DNA of 64,000 nucleotides from Cavia porcellus (GCF_034190915.1 NW_026947500.1:20644501-20708500); one strand, 5' to 3'. Numbered from the stretch's first letter, positions 23,357-35,374 are shown. Notes: generated by a model not told the origin, from the sequence alone. Translations and numbers: made by a program.

Positions 23357-25165
23357 ATGGGTGTATCTATACCACTGTGGTATGGGGTTTTCAATTCTTT
23401 TGGAAACATGCCCAGAAGGGGAATAGCTGGGTCTAATGAGACCTCTAGTTCTAGTTTTTTGAGGAATCTCCACACTGATTTCCACAGTGGTTGCACCAAT
23501 CTATACTCCCACCACTAGTGGAGAAGAGTTCTTTTCCCCCCACAACCCCTCCAGCATTTATTATTGCTTGATTTCTTGATGGTAGCCATTCTTTCTGGGG
23601 TAAGGTGGAATCTCAGTATTGTTTTAATTTGCATCTCTCAAATGACCAGTGACGTTGAACATTTTTTTTCATATTTATTTGCTGTTTGTATTTCTTCATC
23701 TGAGAAGTGTGTATTCATCTCAGATGCCCATTTTCCAACTGCATCTTTAAATCTGAGAATGATATTTTTGAGTCCTTTGTATGCTCTCGATAGTAATCCT
23801 TTGAGGACAGCTGGCAAATGTTTTCTCCCACATTGTGGGCTGTCTCTTTACTTTGTTGGTTTCTCCTGCTATGTAAAAGCTTTTCAATAGGGCAAGATCT
23901 CAATTGTTCTTTGTGATATTTCCTATGCAATTGGCATTTTGTTCATAAAGTCTTTGCCTACACCGATATCTTTAAGAGTTTCACCTCCTCTATCTTCCAG
24001 TAGATTTAATGTTTGTTTTAACATTGAAATCTTTGATCCATTCCAACTTTAGTTTAGTGCATGTTAAAAGATACAGGTTCAGCTTTCATCTTTGGCATGT
24101 GTAGAGCTAGTTTTTCCAGCACCTTTTATTAAAGAGGCTATCATTCTTCCAGGGAATGCGTTTGGCACCTTTTGTCTGGAGTTGTTTCTGCATCTTCTAA
24201 TCTATTCTACTGGTCTCTGGGTGTTTTGTTGTTGTTGTTTGCCAGTACCACACTGTTCTTATCACAGTAGCTTTCTAGTACAATTTTAAGTCAGGGATTG
24301 TGATGCCTCCTGTCTCTTTGTTGCTCAGGACTGCCTTTATTATCTAGGTATCTTCTTTCACATGAATTTTAGGATTATTTTCTCTAATTCTGTGAGATAT
24401 GCTATTGGGATTTTGATTGGGATTGTCTTCAATCTGTGTAACAGTTTTGGAAGTATGGCGACTTTCACTATGTTGGGTCTTCCTACCAAAGAGCACAGGA
24501 TACACCTCCCCATTTTCTAATATCGTATTCAAGATTAATACTGTATTCAGTTATACATCAGTGCTGCTAATATCTAATATCCTCTTCAATCTTTTTCAGA
24601 GTACTGCAGTTTTTAATAGAAAGCTCTTTTACATCCTGATAGATTGATTCCCAGGTATTTCATTTTTTGGATGCTATGGTAAAAGGTGTTGTTTCCCTGA
24701 TTTGTCTCAGTGAGTCTGTTATTTGTGTATAGGAAGGCTATTGATTTTTGAGTGCTGAGTGTTGACTTTGTATCCAGCTTACACCATTGGATTTGCACAT
24801 AAAATCTAGAAGTCTTTTGGTAGTTTTGGGGATCTTCTATGTAGAGTCTCATGTCATCTGCAAATAACAATAGTTTAACTTCTTCCTTTCCTATCTTTAC
24901 ACCTTTTATTTCTTTCTCTTGTCTAATTGCTCCAGCTAAAGTTTCCAGGACTATGTTGAATAAGAGTGAAGATAGTAGATATCTTTGTCCTGTGCCTGAT
25001 TTTAGTTTTTCAGTTTTTGTCCATTTAGTATCATATTGGCTGTTCATTTGTCATAGACGCCTTTTTATCAGAGTAAGATAACGACCATCTATTCCAATTT
25101 TCTGTAGGTTTTTTTTTTTTATCATGAATGGGTACTGGGTTTTGTCAAAAGCTTTTTCTGCGTGA
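22960..25165 (-). repeat. LINE-1 ORF2/3' UTR fragment, 5'-truncated, with nested ID
   Basis: Antisense L1. A minus-strand frame around 24613-25047 still encodes the reverse-transcriptase motif LLLFADDM (the family's FADD catalytic box), preceded by a degenerate block where the SPLLFNIVLE-type motif lies. Many frame breaks make it inactive. The 3' half (23360-24100 in plus coordinates) matches the L1 C-terminal region. An ID SINE interrupts it at 23233-23355. Confidence 0.9.
23233..23355 (+). repeat. ID SINE nested in LINE-1, with target-site duplication
   Basis: Flanked by CATGGGTGTATC at 23221-23232 and 23356-23367. The long A-tail begins after GGAAAAAGAC. Confidence 0.96.
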
Positions 25166-25611
25166 GACAGATTTTGAAGTTGCATTCTGCAGCTTTGGCC
25201 TAAGCTGACCAATTCAATATTATTATTAAATCAGTTCTTTATTGAGATCAAGACTGTAGAACAAGGTACATTACAGAGGACTTTTCCCAATCTTAATTCC
25301 TCAAGAAGTTTCCATTTATAATCAAGCTAGAAATTGACAAAATCCTTGACTGACTGTTTAAATCCACAGCAGCACACCCCCTGGTGGCAGTAACTGGTGG
25401 CTATCTAATTCTTCCACTTCCTTTACCCTTGGCTATGAGCCTCACCAGCCATATTTAGCTGTCTGTGTTCTTGCTTTTAAAAATTAACCCAGTCAGCAGA
25501 GTAGAAATAGGATAAACTGACATCATTTATTGAGCCACAAAGCTACATGGATTGTTGCTGATGACAGTCATATTCCAAACAATTCTTTAATTTGTTTAAA
25601 AATCCACAGTA

Positions 25612-25690
25612 GGAAATAAGATGTGGCTCAATAGAAGAACAGTTGCTTAGGATGTTCAAGGTCCTAGGTTCAATTCCCTGTACTGCAAAA
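25612..25690 (+). repeat. ID-like SINE, diverged
   Basis: GATGTGGCTCAATAGAAGAA start and CCTAGGTTCAATTCCCTGTA end. Confidence 0.65.
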
Positions 25691-26398
25691 CAAAAAAATC
25701 TAAGAGTATAACATCTGTGATCAACAAAAATAAAACATGATTCCCTGAGGAAAGCAATGGAACATAAAATATGGTTAATTAAAAACCTGAGTGATACAAG
25801 CCCTGTCATGAAAGGACCCTTTTCATAATATTTAAAAATAGATAAAGTATGGTTGCCTGTATTGCAATTTAAAATAACTTGTTACTTAATTATCAAAAAC
25901 ATAACATGACTCATTACAATTGTCTTTACTTCTAGTAAAAGAAAAAGAAGCATTCTAATCGTAGGGAAACAAACAAACAAAAAAAACCCCACATATCTGG
26001 CTCCCAGAAACTAAAAAACATACTTCCTCCACAAGCAAAGTATTTACATTTTCCAAATAAGAGTGCCAAAAAACACAACATACTAGTCAAAAGGGAAATC
26101 ATCTAATAATACCCTAAATAAATGAATAAAGGGCATCACAGGCAATATTACTCATGCACATTGTCACAATTACAGTGTGAACTCCTCAGCAACCAAGCCC
26201 AGCTGTTGGCCAAGGAACAAATCTGGCCAGGAAATTTGAAGAGATGATGACTCTCAAAAACCTGTGTATCCTTTAGTGATTCTGGAAGTGTTTAGTCATA
26301 TGATGACTAAAAAACTTAGAAGTCCTCGGTTGGGTTTTACAAGTCAAAATGAAACGACAGGGCACGAACACAAGCTCGAGGCAAAAGGAAAAGATGTC

Positions 26399-26518
26399 AT
26401 GGGGGCTGGGGATTTAGCTCAGCGGCATAAGCACCTGCCTTACAAGCAGGCAGTTGTGAGTTCGATCCCTGGTACCGATAAAAATGAAAAAACAAAAAAA
26501 AAAAAAAAAAAAAAAAAA
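26399..26518 (+). repeat. ID SINE with target-site duplication
   Basis: Flanked by GAAAAGATGTC at 26388-26398 and 26519-26529. Confidence 0.94.
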
Positions 26519-26538
26519 GAAAAGATGTCTTACAGTGC

Positions 26539-26556
26539 GGGGGGGGGGGGGGGGGG
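26539..26556. repeat. G18 homopolymer
   Basis: Eighteen consecutive G, a possible quadruplex former or assembly-uncertain run. Confidence 0.9.
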
Positions 26557-28425
26557 CGGTGCCTAGACAAGATAAATGTAACTGATCTGAGTTTCCTTTC
26601 TGAATTCAGAGTTTGAGCCAAAAGACGCTGATAATCTGCTTCCTCACCTTCCTCCCACACCCAGACCTAGCCTTGTAACTTTCCAAGTCTTAAATCCATT
26701 TTATTAAACTGCACATGTTCTTAATAAAAGCTTCTCAACTGAAATATAGACTATAAGCTGTATGAATTTTCTAAGCCTACCAAAAACCCTAAAAAGTCGA
26801 TTTATGTGCGATACACCCAGCAGCAGGATGGTGCAGGGATTAAGGGGGAGGGGCCTGGAAGGTCCTTGTCAGTCCTGCAGTTCTACCAAATCATCTTTAT
26901 CTCCCGGCTCCTCTGACTTCTCTTTCCTTGCAGGTAAACAGGATGAAATGAGCGACACAACTGAAATGCACACCAGTCTGCCAGTTTGCTGCTAACATTG
27001 TGAAGTGCTCACTTTGTGCCAGACAACAAATAAGAGGCCACTGTGCTATTAGGGTCAATAGTGGTGATCAGAATCCACTGTGTACTAATCAGCTGCCTGT
27101 CAGACTATGTGGAGTCTGGATATCTGAATATAGAAAGAGGACATGAGGGAGGTCCTGAGAAGCCAGGCCCCTGTGGGCCCCACAGTACAGACATGATGCA
27201 CTGCACGTGGTCTGAAGCAGAGGCACAGATGGGGCTGAGCTAGTGCAGTGCTGCAGGGCTGAGGAACCTGCTCCATTCCCTCCCAGAGTTCCACAGCCCA
27301 GAAGGTTAGCACTGCATTCACTTACACATCAGGAGTGCTAAGCAATCTCCTGATGAGAGGCTTAAAATAAACTGGCAGATGAAGGATGTTCTGCTCCCAG
27401 GCCACCGGGGAGCCAGTGCTGAGCAGGAACAAAGGAAAGAGCAAGACAAACACACCAGGGATGGCTGTTAACACTTCCCCTGGGAGCCACAAATACACAG
27501 TAAGTGAGCAAAGCTGGTCCCGCTTACAGCTGCAGTGGGCACCTCTAAGAGGCATACTGTGGGGGTGGAGGGAATATGTTAAGAGTGCCTGGCTGTACTG
27601 CAAACCTGTCTGACATCTTCCCAAAAAGTTGAGCAAGGTTCCCATAGGACACATGTGAAGAAGTTTCTGTATGCACTTTCAAGAAACAAAATAAAGTAAA
27701 AGGGACAAGGTCTCCCTGTGTTTTTAGTTCCGAATAATGACCAGAGTCAAATACATTAACTTTCTTAAGCAACAGTACATTTCAGACTTTTCTTAAGATG
27801 GGGAAGCTACATGAATTTTTGGTCTGTATTTAGATTGCTTCATCGAAAGGACAAACTAAAATCAATATACTGAATAATTCATGACAGATGCAATATGAAA
27901 GACTGAGAAGGGAGAAAAGAAATATAAAACTACCCTTTCACTTCTACATGTTCTTCAAAACTTCTAGTATACTTTACTCCTGAGAAGATGTAGACCATAC
28001 TGATTATAATAAAACTCAAAGCCATGCACTGTTAGCAACTTTTATTAAAAGTTTTTGTAAGCCTGTTACGAGTAAAAACAACAAAAAAAATAGATAATTA
28101 TACTTACAATACTATTAATGTTCTTAAGTAATCTCAGTTCATTTATAATTAAGAATAAAATCAAATAAAAGCTTTTCCACAAGTATTTATGGGTGTATAC
28201 TTTCCTATTGCTTCATGATATAATCTGAATAAAGACTAAAATATACAAAATATACTAACAAAAAAAATCTAGATACCTAAGAATACCTCAGATGGACAAG
28301 GCTTCCTAGAGTCAACCAACAACTGTCCCCTCATGCTCAGTACTATAAAAATTTCTATCACTCTTCCACAATTTTTACCAAGGTGCAGTTTCAACACTTA
28401 AAAGTGCGTCAAAGTATACGATTTT

Positions 28426-28532
28426 GGGGCTGGGGATTTAGCTCAGCGGCATAAGCGCCTGCCTTGCAAGCAGGCAGTCGTGAGTTCGATCCCCGGTACC
28501 GATAAAAAGGAAAAAGACAAAAAAAAAAAAAA
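28426..28532 (+). repeat. ID SINE with target-site duplication
   Basis: Flanked by AAAGTATACGATTTT at 28411-28425 and 28533-28547 (15 bp, perfect). It sits in ZNF367 intron 1, about 950 bp from exon 1. Confidence 0.96.
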
Positions 28533-29343
28533 AAAGTATACGATTTTGCAACGTTCACGTAACATGACAGCCAATGTATGTAACAAGTGTCACCAATAAC
28601 AAAGTATCAATTTACTCAATGTTCAATCCTTGCTACTGTATGTAAAATGACCAAAGAATGTATACAGTAAGTGTAATATAGTTTGCTCTACCTTTAACAA
28701 GCTGTCTCTTCTATATAGCCAATTAACAAGTGAAAGTGCAGTATTAACTTTATCCTTGCCCCATTTATTCATCACGAGTATTTATAGCGTTACTTTACTA
28801 AGTTTTACTAAGCACCGAAGCTGAAAACCATAGCGCTAACAGTCTGTGCAGACAAGCGTAACTCCACAGAAGGGGTCCTAAACACATGCAGCAGCCGAGC
28901 AGCCAAGAACCTTTGACCCCAAAGTTCCACCTTGCTGTGCCACCTTGGGGAGGGGACGTCGATCCCGCCACGTCTGGAATCCCTAACGCGTAAAACCCTA
29001 GTGTGAACCAAGGCGGGGTGGCATCCTCCCCAGCCCTTGTCTGAGGCTGCAAACAGCTCAAAGTAAGAGACTACAGCGTCCGATTACCCAGCGTGCTCTC
29101 AGCACTTGCGAACTACTACGACCGAGGACAGCGAGCCAGCGACAGCTCGACTTTCGCTGGGGAAGTTGCCCGAGAGTGCTCGCCGCTCTTTGGCTGTCCT
29201 GCAAGGCGTGCACCGGACCAGGGTGCTGCCCTCGATTCCTGGATCCCCGGAGCCCCTCGCCGCAGCCGCCACCGCCGCCACTGCCACCACCCCGCAAACT
29301 ACAGAAGCCCAGCTGTGCCGGGTCCAGGGCACCTGCCCGGCCG

Positions 29344-29392
29344 GTCACGTGACACCCTGCTAGCCGGTTTTGGCGCGCGGCAGTGACGTCAC
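29344..29392. promoter_or_regulatory. CACGTG / E2F / CRE cluster in ZNF367 intron 1
   Basis: Within 49 bp lie a 10-bp palindromic E-box (GTCACGTGAC, 29344-29353), an E2F-like TTTTGGCGCGCGG (29368-29380) and a full palindromic CRE (GTGACGTCAC, 29383-29392). The stretch is in the CpG-rich first part of intron 1, about 90 bp downstream of the exon 1 donor. It could be part of the main promoter, an alternative promoter or an enhancer. Confidence 0.55.
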
Positions 29393-29479
29393 TCCTGTCA
29401 GCCACCGCCCGCCCCGCCCCGCCCCCGTTCCGTCCGGTCCGCGCCGTTAACGCCCCCGCGCCCGCCCGCCCGCGCTCAC

Positions 29480-29869
29480 CTTGAGGGGGCCGCCGTCAGG
29501 GCTGCTCGCCTCCTCCTCGTCCTCGCCCCCCGCGGCAGCGGGCTGGGGTGCACCCCGCAGCCCCTGGTGCGCGGCGGCAACGACGGCTGCAGGCGGGACG
29601 GCCGAGGCGGCGCCCGCGGCCCCGGGGCTGAGCGTCACGTTGTGCGCATTCTCGCCCCAGCGCCACGGATACACCATAAAGTCGCTGAAGCCCGGGCTGG
29701 TGGGTGCGAGCGGCGGCGGCGGCTCCGGCTCCCCCGCGCCACCTCCGCACGGAGGCGTGGCCGGGGTGGTCCTGATGACCGATACCAGCACCCGCTTCGG
29801 GGAGTCCTGGCGGAAGACCCCGGACAGCGGCGGGGCGTCCGCCATGGGCGCGCCCGCGCCCCGGATCAT
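29480..29869 (-). CDS. ZNF367: ZNF367 coding exon 1
   Basis: Encodes residues 1-130 and ends in phase 0 at CTCAAG|GTGAGCG. It holds the conserved SPKRVLVSVIRTTP block and the FSDFMVYPWRWGENAHNV block, followed by alanine- and glutamate-rich stretches. The ATG at 29869 (MIRGAGAPMADAPP) has G at -3 and matches the family N-terminus as I recall it. A second in-frame ATG at 29845 (MADAPP) has G at +4 and could also be used, giving a protein eight residues shorter. Confidence 0.93.
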
Positions 29870-29899
29870 CGCCGGCCGTCCACGGCCCCCAACCCAGCA

Positions 29900-30570
29900 C
29901 CCGCCCGTCCGCGCTGCTCCCAGAGCCGGCTCAGTCCTGCCCGCTCATGGCGGGCACCCTTTTCCCTGCCGGCTCGCCCTCAGTTTCCGCTCACTTTACT
30001 TTCCAACGCAAGCTGCGGTGCCGAGCCCCGAAAATAACAACCTGCTGCCGCGGTGCCTGCCCCGCTTTTCCCGCGTTACATTTCGCGCCTGGGCGGGGCC
30101 ATCCACCGCGAGGTCCCTTCGGGCTGGCCACTGCGGTGATTGACAGGTCGCGCGGGCCAATGGCCGGAGCAGAACTACGCTCTAACCGGGAGGGGCGGGG
30201 CCAGGTGGCCGCGCGGGTCTTTACTGCCACCTTATTGGCCGTCACGCTAGTATTTTTTTTCTACCTCAAGGGCCAACAGCGTTCGAAACTCCTAGAGAGC
30301 GCGCAAGTGTCTGCGTTCACTGGGACCCACCCGCGGGGGGCTGGGCTCCAGCGACCCCCCCAAAAAGAGCTGCTGATTGGAGAGGGCTAGGGAGGGGGCG
30401 GGGACGAGGGCAGTGATTGGTCGGCGGTGGCGCGCGCCCCGCTCGGCCCCGCCCGCCCGCGGCTGTTGGGCCGCAGTTCCCGCCGCCGCCAGTTTAAAGG
30501 GCCGGGTCGCCCGCCCCGCCCTCCGCTCCTGCCCCTGGGCTATCGCGGCCTCGCTTCTTCAGTACTAGTT
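29900..30570 (-). promoter_or_regulatory. ZNF367: ZNF367 CpG-island promoter
   Basis: A dense CpG island just upstream of the start codon with a cell-cycle promoter layout. Two E2F-like sites sit side by side (TTTTCCCGCG at 30066-30075 and TTTCGCGCC at 30081-30089). GC boxes lie at about 30091-30098 and 30192-30200. CCAAT boxes occur at 30157-30161 (plus) and, as ATTGG, at 30234-30238, 30376-30380 and 30416-30420. There is no TATA box. The layout suggests E2F and NF-Y control, which fits a proliferation-linked gene. Factor binding is inferred from motifs only. Confidence 0.7.
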
Positions 30571-30642
30571 TCTAGCCTCCCCCACCCCTCTTTTTTTGGT
30601 ACAGGGTGTGGAATGCAAGGCCTTCACACTGAGCCCTTTTGC

Positions 30643-30775
30643 TAATTTTTAGAAACAGGGTCTCACTAAGCTATTCAGGTGTCCCGGCTGGCCTCGAATT
30701 TGCGCGTGTCCTGCCTCTGCCTCCCGAGATCGGGGGCCAGGATCACAGGCGTGCCGCGCCGCCACACAGAGCTAC
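30643..30775 (-). repeat. B1 SINE, diverged, GC-rich
   Basis: TTAGAAACAGGGTCTCACTA through GATCACAGGCGTGCCGC. An ID 3' remnant (TTTTTGGTACAGGGTGTGGA) precedes it. Confidence 0.75.
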
Positions 30776-31336
30776 CGGGACTCTTTTTTCTTAGTCGGGT
30801 TCCCTGTGCCCAGCTGCCAATCGCCGCGACTTAACAACGCCAGCTTTACCCTTCGCCGCTGGCGGTCTCGCTCCCCTCGAGGAAGCACCGAGGTCCGCGG
30901 CCCGCGAGGGTCAGGAACGCACCCAGAAGAGCCAGCTGCAAGGCCGCAGCTGGGGGCGGTGTCTGTCCCCTCCGCACTGCGCTCCCGCCCGGCTTGACCG
31001 GCAGACGTTCTGTAAACAGCTGTTGAATGAATGAACGAATGTCTAGTTGAGGAGGGCTAGAACTGGTCATTAAGTTAGGAAATCCCTGCATAACAATCAG
31101 AGGTAGCTGAGCTGACCTCGCTGCCAGGCCTAAATTAATGTAGCAATCACTGCTTTAAAAACGAAAGAAGCAGTGTACTGGCACAAATAGCAAGATACGT
31201 TTTCCAGTTGTTTTTTTAAGGCAGAACAACCAAATTCTCCATTTAGGAAGATTTTCGAAGTGGGAAACATCTAAATACATGTTTTGTCTTTTAGGTATAC
31301 AAAATATATCTGGCAAGATACACAAACTGATAAATC

Positions 31337-31420
31337 GGGCCGGGAGTTTAACTCAGTGGCATAAGCATCTGTCTAGCAAGCACAAGGTCGATAGTTCGAT
31401 GCCCCATACCCAAAAGAAAA
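31337..31420 (+). repeat. ID SINE with target-site duplication
   Basis: Flanked by AAACTGATAAATC at 31324-31336 and 31421-31433, although the body (GGGAGTTTAACTCAGTGGCA) is somewhat diverged. Confidence 0.9.
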
Positions 31421-32509
31421 AAACTGATAAATCAGTCGACTTTGTGGAGAGAAATCAAGCAGCTGGGAACCAGCACTGAAAAGATTCCAAAAGATGCAAT
31501 CTATAAGGCTTTGTATCTTTTAAACTTTGACAGAAGTAAAAAAAAAAGTATCTTCTCAAGAAATAAAAGAAGGTAGCCTGCGCTTCCAGCGGCCTACTAC
31601 AGTTTTGTCTATTGATGAACAATAACATGCTTGGCGGCTTTACTTTCATTCTACCCAGCAGCTTGAGGAATTAGATATTATTCCCATTGTACAAATGAGA
31701 AAACATGAGATTTATCCAAGATCACATAACTCAGTAAATAAATTCTTCAGGAGGCTCTAAAACAGTTTTTGGATTATGTAAGATTTCCCTAAGCAAAAAG
31801 AGGAAAATGCTGAAAACTGGTTCCCCACACATTTCTGGGTCCCATTTCCCATTCCAAAACTCACAGTTCCAATTTGGTACTTTAACAGTCATTCTGGAAA
31901 GCAGGAAGTTCAGCTCTAATTTTCCTTAATGTAGTAGATATTTTATTTTTACAACTGAATGCTAAATACTTGGGCCATAGTCTTATGAGTCAGTTGCAAG
32001 GGAAATACAATCCATGTTTTTCATCCTGGAAAGGTGGTTTAAAAAAAAAAAGACTCAAGTTACCGTTTAGCCAACAGCTTAAACAGCAACCAATGGTTAT
32101 CTTTTCACATTCATAACCTGTTCCAAAGCGCAAAATGAAGTGTCCAGCGCACAGGACTCTGACTTAATGCTTCTAAAAATGATCCTTCATCAACAGTAAC
32201 CTGGCAACTCCACTTTCGCTCTGCCACAGAGAACGGAAGCTATGCCAGGAATGTTTGAGCTGGGCTGAGGCTGATTCCAGAAACAGCTGAGGTCAGGCAA
32301 GATTGTCTGGCTCCTTTTTCAGGAAACTAGAAAGCTGTCTGAAGTGCATGAATCACATTGCTGATGCCTTTGCTCTGCCCTAGATATGCGTAATCCACAG
32401 CTCATAATGTATACCAGCCCTGAAGAACACTAAAACCCACCTCTGTAAAAATCGTAAGCCCCTTCTGGTAAACATGTGTACCTCACACTCTTTAAAATAT
32501 AGACTTTGG

Positions 32510-32590
32510 GCCAGGTGTATAGTTTGCTGGCACAGCTGGCCTGCCTGGCAAACACAAGGTCATGAGTTCAGCTACTGGTACAAAAATAAA
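32510..32590 (+). repeat. ID SINE, diverged
   Basis: GGCCAGGTGTATAGTTTGCT start and AGGTCATGAGTTCAGCTACT end. Confidence 0.7.
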
Positions 32591-32591
32591 T

Positions 32592-32596
<5 letters not shown>

Positions 32597-32636
<40 letters not shown>
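32597..32636. repeat. (TA)n microsatellite
   Basis: About 20 TA units following an ID A-tail. Confidence 0.96.
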
Positions 32637-32642
<6 letters not shown>

Positions 32643-32965
32643 ATGATATAAATATAAATTTCAAGATTAATTAAAATCTAAGCAAGATTTCTTTTACCTT
32701 GAAAGACCATTTTAAGTTGCTTGATTGCTACAAAATTTTTTATCTACTAAATGTGGGATACAGACCATATTGTAATCCTTTTACATGGTTTATCTTCACA
32801 GCTGAGAATGTGATAAAATGGCTTTGCAAATGGATGTTGACCAAAGGGATATAAAATGCTTGATTGCTTGTTTAGCAGTCTATTTTACCTAAAAATTCCC
32901 CAAAGTAATTTTCTCCATGTTCTATTTGGTGGCAGACTCACACCTGAGCTTTAAAGAACCCTCCT

Positions 32966-33058
32966 AAAGGATCACAAATTTAGTTCAGTGGCCCAAGCGC
33001 TTGCCTGGTAAGAGCAAGGTTGTGAGTTTGATCCCTGGTTCCCCCACACACATACAAA
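32966..33058 (+). repeat. ID SINE
   Basis: AAATTTAGTTCAGTGGCCCA start and GTGAGTTTGATCCCTGGTTC end. Confidence 0.8.
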
Positions 33059-33774
33059 AAAAGAATTCTCCTACAAAGGAAGAAAGGCCAATATTTTCCC
33101 ATAATCCAATGAGATTTTTAACTTTTTCAACAGGAAAATCTGTGTAACCCAACCAGATACATTTTTCATCCCAAAATGTCTTCCCCAAAATGTTTTCCAA
33201 GAACTTGGCCTATGAACATTCCATCAAGTTAAGAGAATAAGGAACATTCTTACCTTTAAATTCAGTGGTTCTGTCCCTAAGTGAGTGCAAAATCAATGAA
33301 AGCAGCCAAGATTAAAAAGGTTTATCACACACTACCAGGGAAGGCCAAGCAGTACCTCTCCCTAAACAAAGAAAGGAAAGGACTTTTTATTGGAGAAACG
33401 TAAACATTCGCAGAGCAAAGATTCTCCATCGCACGCAGAGGTGGGCACAGTTTTGCTCCTGCACAGTTTGAGGTGGTCTTTACCTCATGGATGGATGAAA
33501 CTGCCCAATGGGTGGACAATTCAGCATAATCATGAGATTGCATGAAGTAAAATTCACTCTAGGTCACTCGGGAAAGGGGCTGAGTAGCTTTGGCCGGTTT
33601 AAACTGACTATGTTTTTTCTGGAGGGATTCAACTGAAGCAAAAGAACAACTTGAAAGGTTAATCATAATTTAGAGGATCAGCAGTTTTCTAAAAGTATCT
33701 GCCTAGTGGCTTAACCTCAGCACAAATTCAAGTTCTTCCTAAGGAGCAATAATTCTACTGGAAACCTGTATTAG

Positions 33775-33938
33775 AAATGGCATGGTGGCTCACGCCTGTA
33801 ATCCCAGCACTTGGGAGGCTGAGGTGGGAGGATCCTTGCAAGTTTGAGACCAGCCACGGCTACAAGATGAGCTCAAGGCAAGCCTTAACTGCATAGGGAG
33901 ACCCTGTCTCAAAAAAAAAAAAAAAAAAAAAAGAAAGA
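33775..33938 (+). repeat. B1 SINE
   Basis: GGCATGGTGGCTCACGCCTG start, duplicated right segment, and a pure A-tail followed by GAAA units. Confidence 0.94.
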
Positions 33939-33956
33939 AAGAAATGGCTCTTTGAG

Positions 33957-34122
33957 TCAGGCATGGTGGTGCACCTGTGTTTCTCGCACTTGGGAGGCTG
34001 AAGCCAAGAGGACCACTGCAAGTTCAAGGTAGGCCTAGGCTACATAGTGAGTTCAAGGCCAGCCTGACCTGCATAGTGAGACTGTCTCAAAAAGACAAAA
34101 AAAAAAAAAAAAAAAAAAAAGA
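33957..34122 (+). repeat. B1 SINE with visible 29-bp internal duplication
   Basis: Two consecutive 29-bp units start AGTTCAAGGTAGGCCTAGGC and AGTTCAAGGCCAGCCTGACC, and each ends CATAGTG. It lies directly behind another B1 in the same orientation. Confidence 0.95.
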
Positions 34123-34184
34123 GGAAAAGAAAGAGAACAGAAAAGTCACGGCTCTTTGTGAAAGAGTTGCTGGCCCAGACCGGA

Positions 34185-34560
34185 CACTTTAACCAGGAAA
34201 AGCCTCAGCCAAGTTAGGGGGCTCCTGCCTCCCCTGCCCCTATAGATTTACCTGTAACCCTATACCCCCATCCCTAAGAACCTGTCCCTGGCACCAAACG
34301 TGTGCCAATGAAATACCTGTGCATCCCTAATGCCCCTTGGGGTCCGCCCCAGACAGAGGCTACTTATGGGCCTCACTCCACGTGTTCGACAGAAGAAAGG
34401 GAGAGTGTGTTCCAGAGAGAGACCGCCGGCCCCGGGGTGGAGATGCTGCACCCCGGGGTGGGGTGGGGGGTGTGGTCTCTCCCCGCATTCCCGAAATAAA
34501 GGTTACTTATATTTTATACTTCTTATCTTTGCAGCCACCACCGCCCACTCCTTCCATGGC
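34185..34560 (+). repeat. LTR-like segment (possible endogenous retrovirus LTR)
   Basis: GC-rich U3-like part with duplicated CACCCCGGGGTGG-type blocks (about 34430-34465), then AATAAA at about 34495 and a T-rich stretch. No flanking retroviral genes are recognisable. Identity is tentative. Confidence 0.4.
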
Positions 34561-35087
34561 CCTCTTTCCCTTCCACTCCTTCCTCTTCCCTCCCCCCTTT
34601 TCTCAGACCTAACACTTTGGATCTCAAATAGCAGATCTAACCTGGATTACATTAAGGAAGCACAGACCTGATGAGGTTGGAGAACAAAAGCCAAAATTAT
34701 TTAAAAAGATGAACTCCAAAGTGAGCATTAGAACCTAGTACTGATCCTCAAGGACCCTCTGGGTCACATGGATCACTTCTGACCTCAGTTCTGTTTCTGT
34801 GTTCACATGCTTCCTTTTTTCCTCTCCGTGGACACCCTGCTTTGCCTCTCCACATGTATAGTAAAGCTGAGGGCAACCATATAGTAAGGCCTTTTCTGTG
34901 ATGCTGCATATTCAAGTCACCAGCAAAGGCAGGCTGGCATTTGCAAACGTCAGTTTTAAATTACTAAGTCAGAATTTGATTTGCCCAACTTGCAGGTAGT
35001 GCAACCAACAGATTCCCCTCTTGTTCTAAAAAGTGGATTGAGGTCTTTAAAAGCTGAACAACAGTTCTCAAAGAAGAGAGAAATTAC

Positions 35088-35190
35088 CTGCAATCCCAGA
35101 ACTCCTGGAGGCTGAAGCATGAGGATTACAAGTGTGACCCTAGCCTGGGAAATGTAGAAATTTAATTAGGCCCTGCCTCAAAATTAAGGA
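35088..35190 (+). repeat. B1 SINE, diverged
   Basis: CCTGCAATCCCAGAACTCCT through AGGCCCTGCCTCAAAATTAA. Confidence 0.7.
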
Positions 35191-35237
35191 ATGGATTCTA
35201 TCAGCTTAGTGTTGGAGAAAAAAAAAATTAAGGAATG

Positions 35238-35362
35238 GAAAAAGTCACTTGATATGGTGGTGTACACCTATAATCCTAGTACTTGGGAGACTGAGGCAGG
35301 AGGATTTCTGCAAGTTTGAGGCCTGGAATACACCTAAACTAACTACCCTGTCTCCAAAAAAA
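35238..35362 (+). repeat. B1 SINE
   Basis: ATATGGTGGTGTACACCTAT start through CTACCCTGTCTCCAAAAAAA. Confidence 0.85.
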
Positions 35363-35374
35363 GTAGGGGTAGTA

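Larger units (their letters stand above)
19699..29479 (-). other. ZNF367: ZNF367 intron 1
   Basis: A 9.8-kb intron with many ID copies, a CA microsatellite, L1 fragments (22060-22400 and 22960-25165), a G18 run and a CpG-rich end next to exon 1. The stretch 26570-28400 is mostly unique with no coding signal. Confidence 0.8.

Noticed and set aside
29481..30143. 220-codon plus-strand frame antisense to ZNF367 exon 1
   Set aside because: Shadow of the GC-rich coding exon; composition explains the open frame.
30477..30498. Possible CDE/CHR cell-cycle element (GC-rich site followed by TTTAAA)
   Set aside because: The motif is short, more than 600 bp upstream of the ZNF367 start codon, and no gene on the plus strand uses it. 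Too weak to claim.
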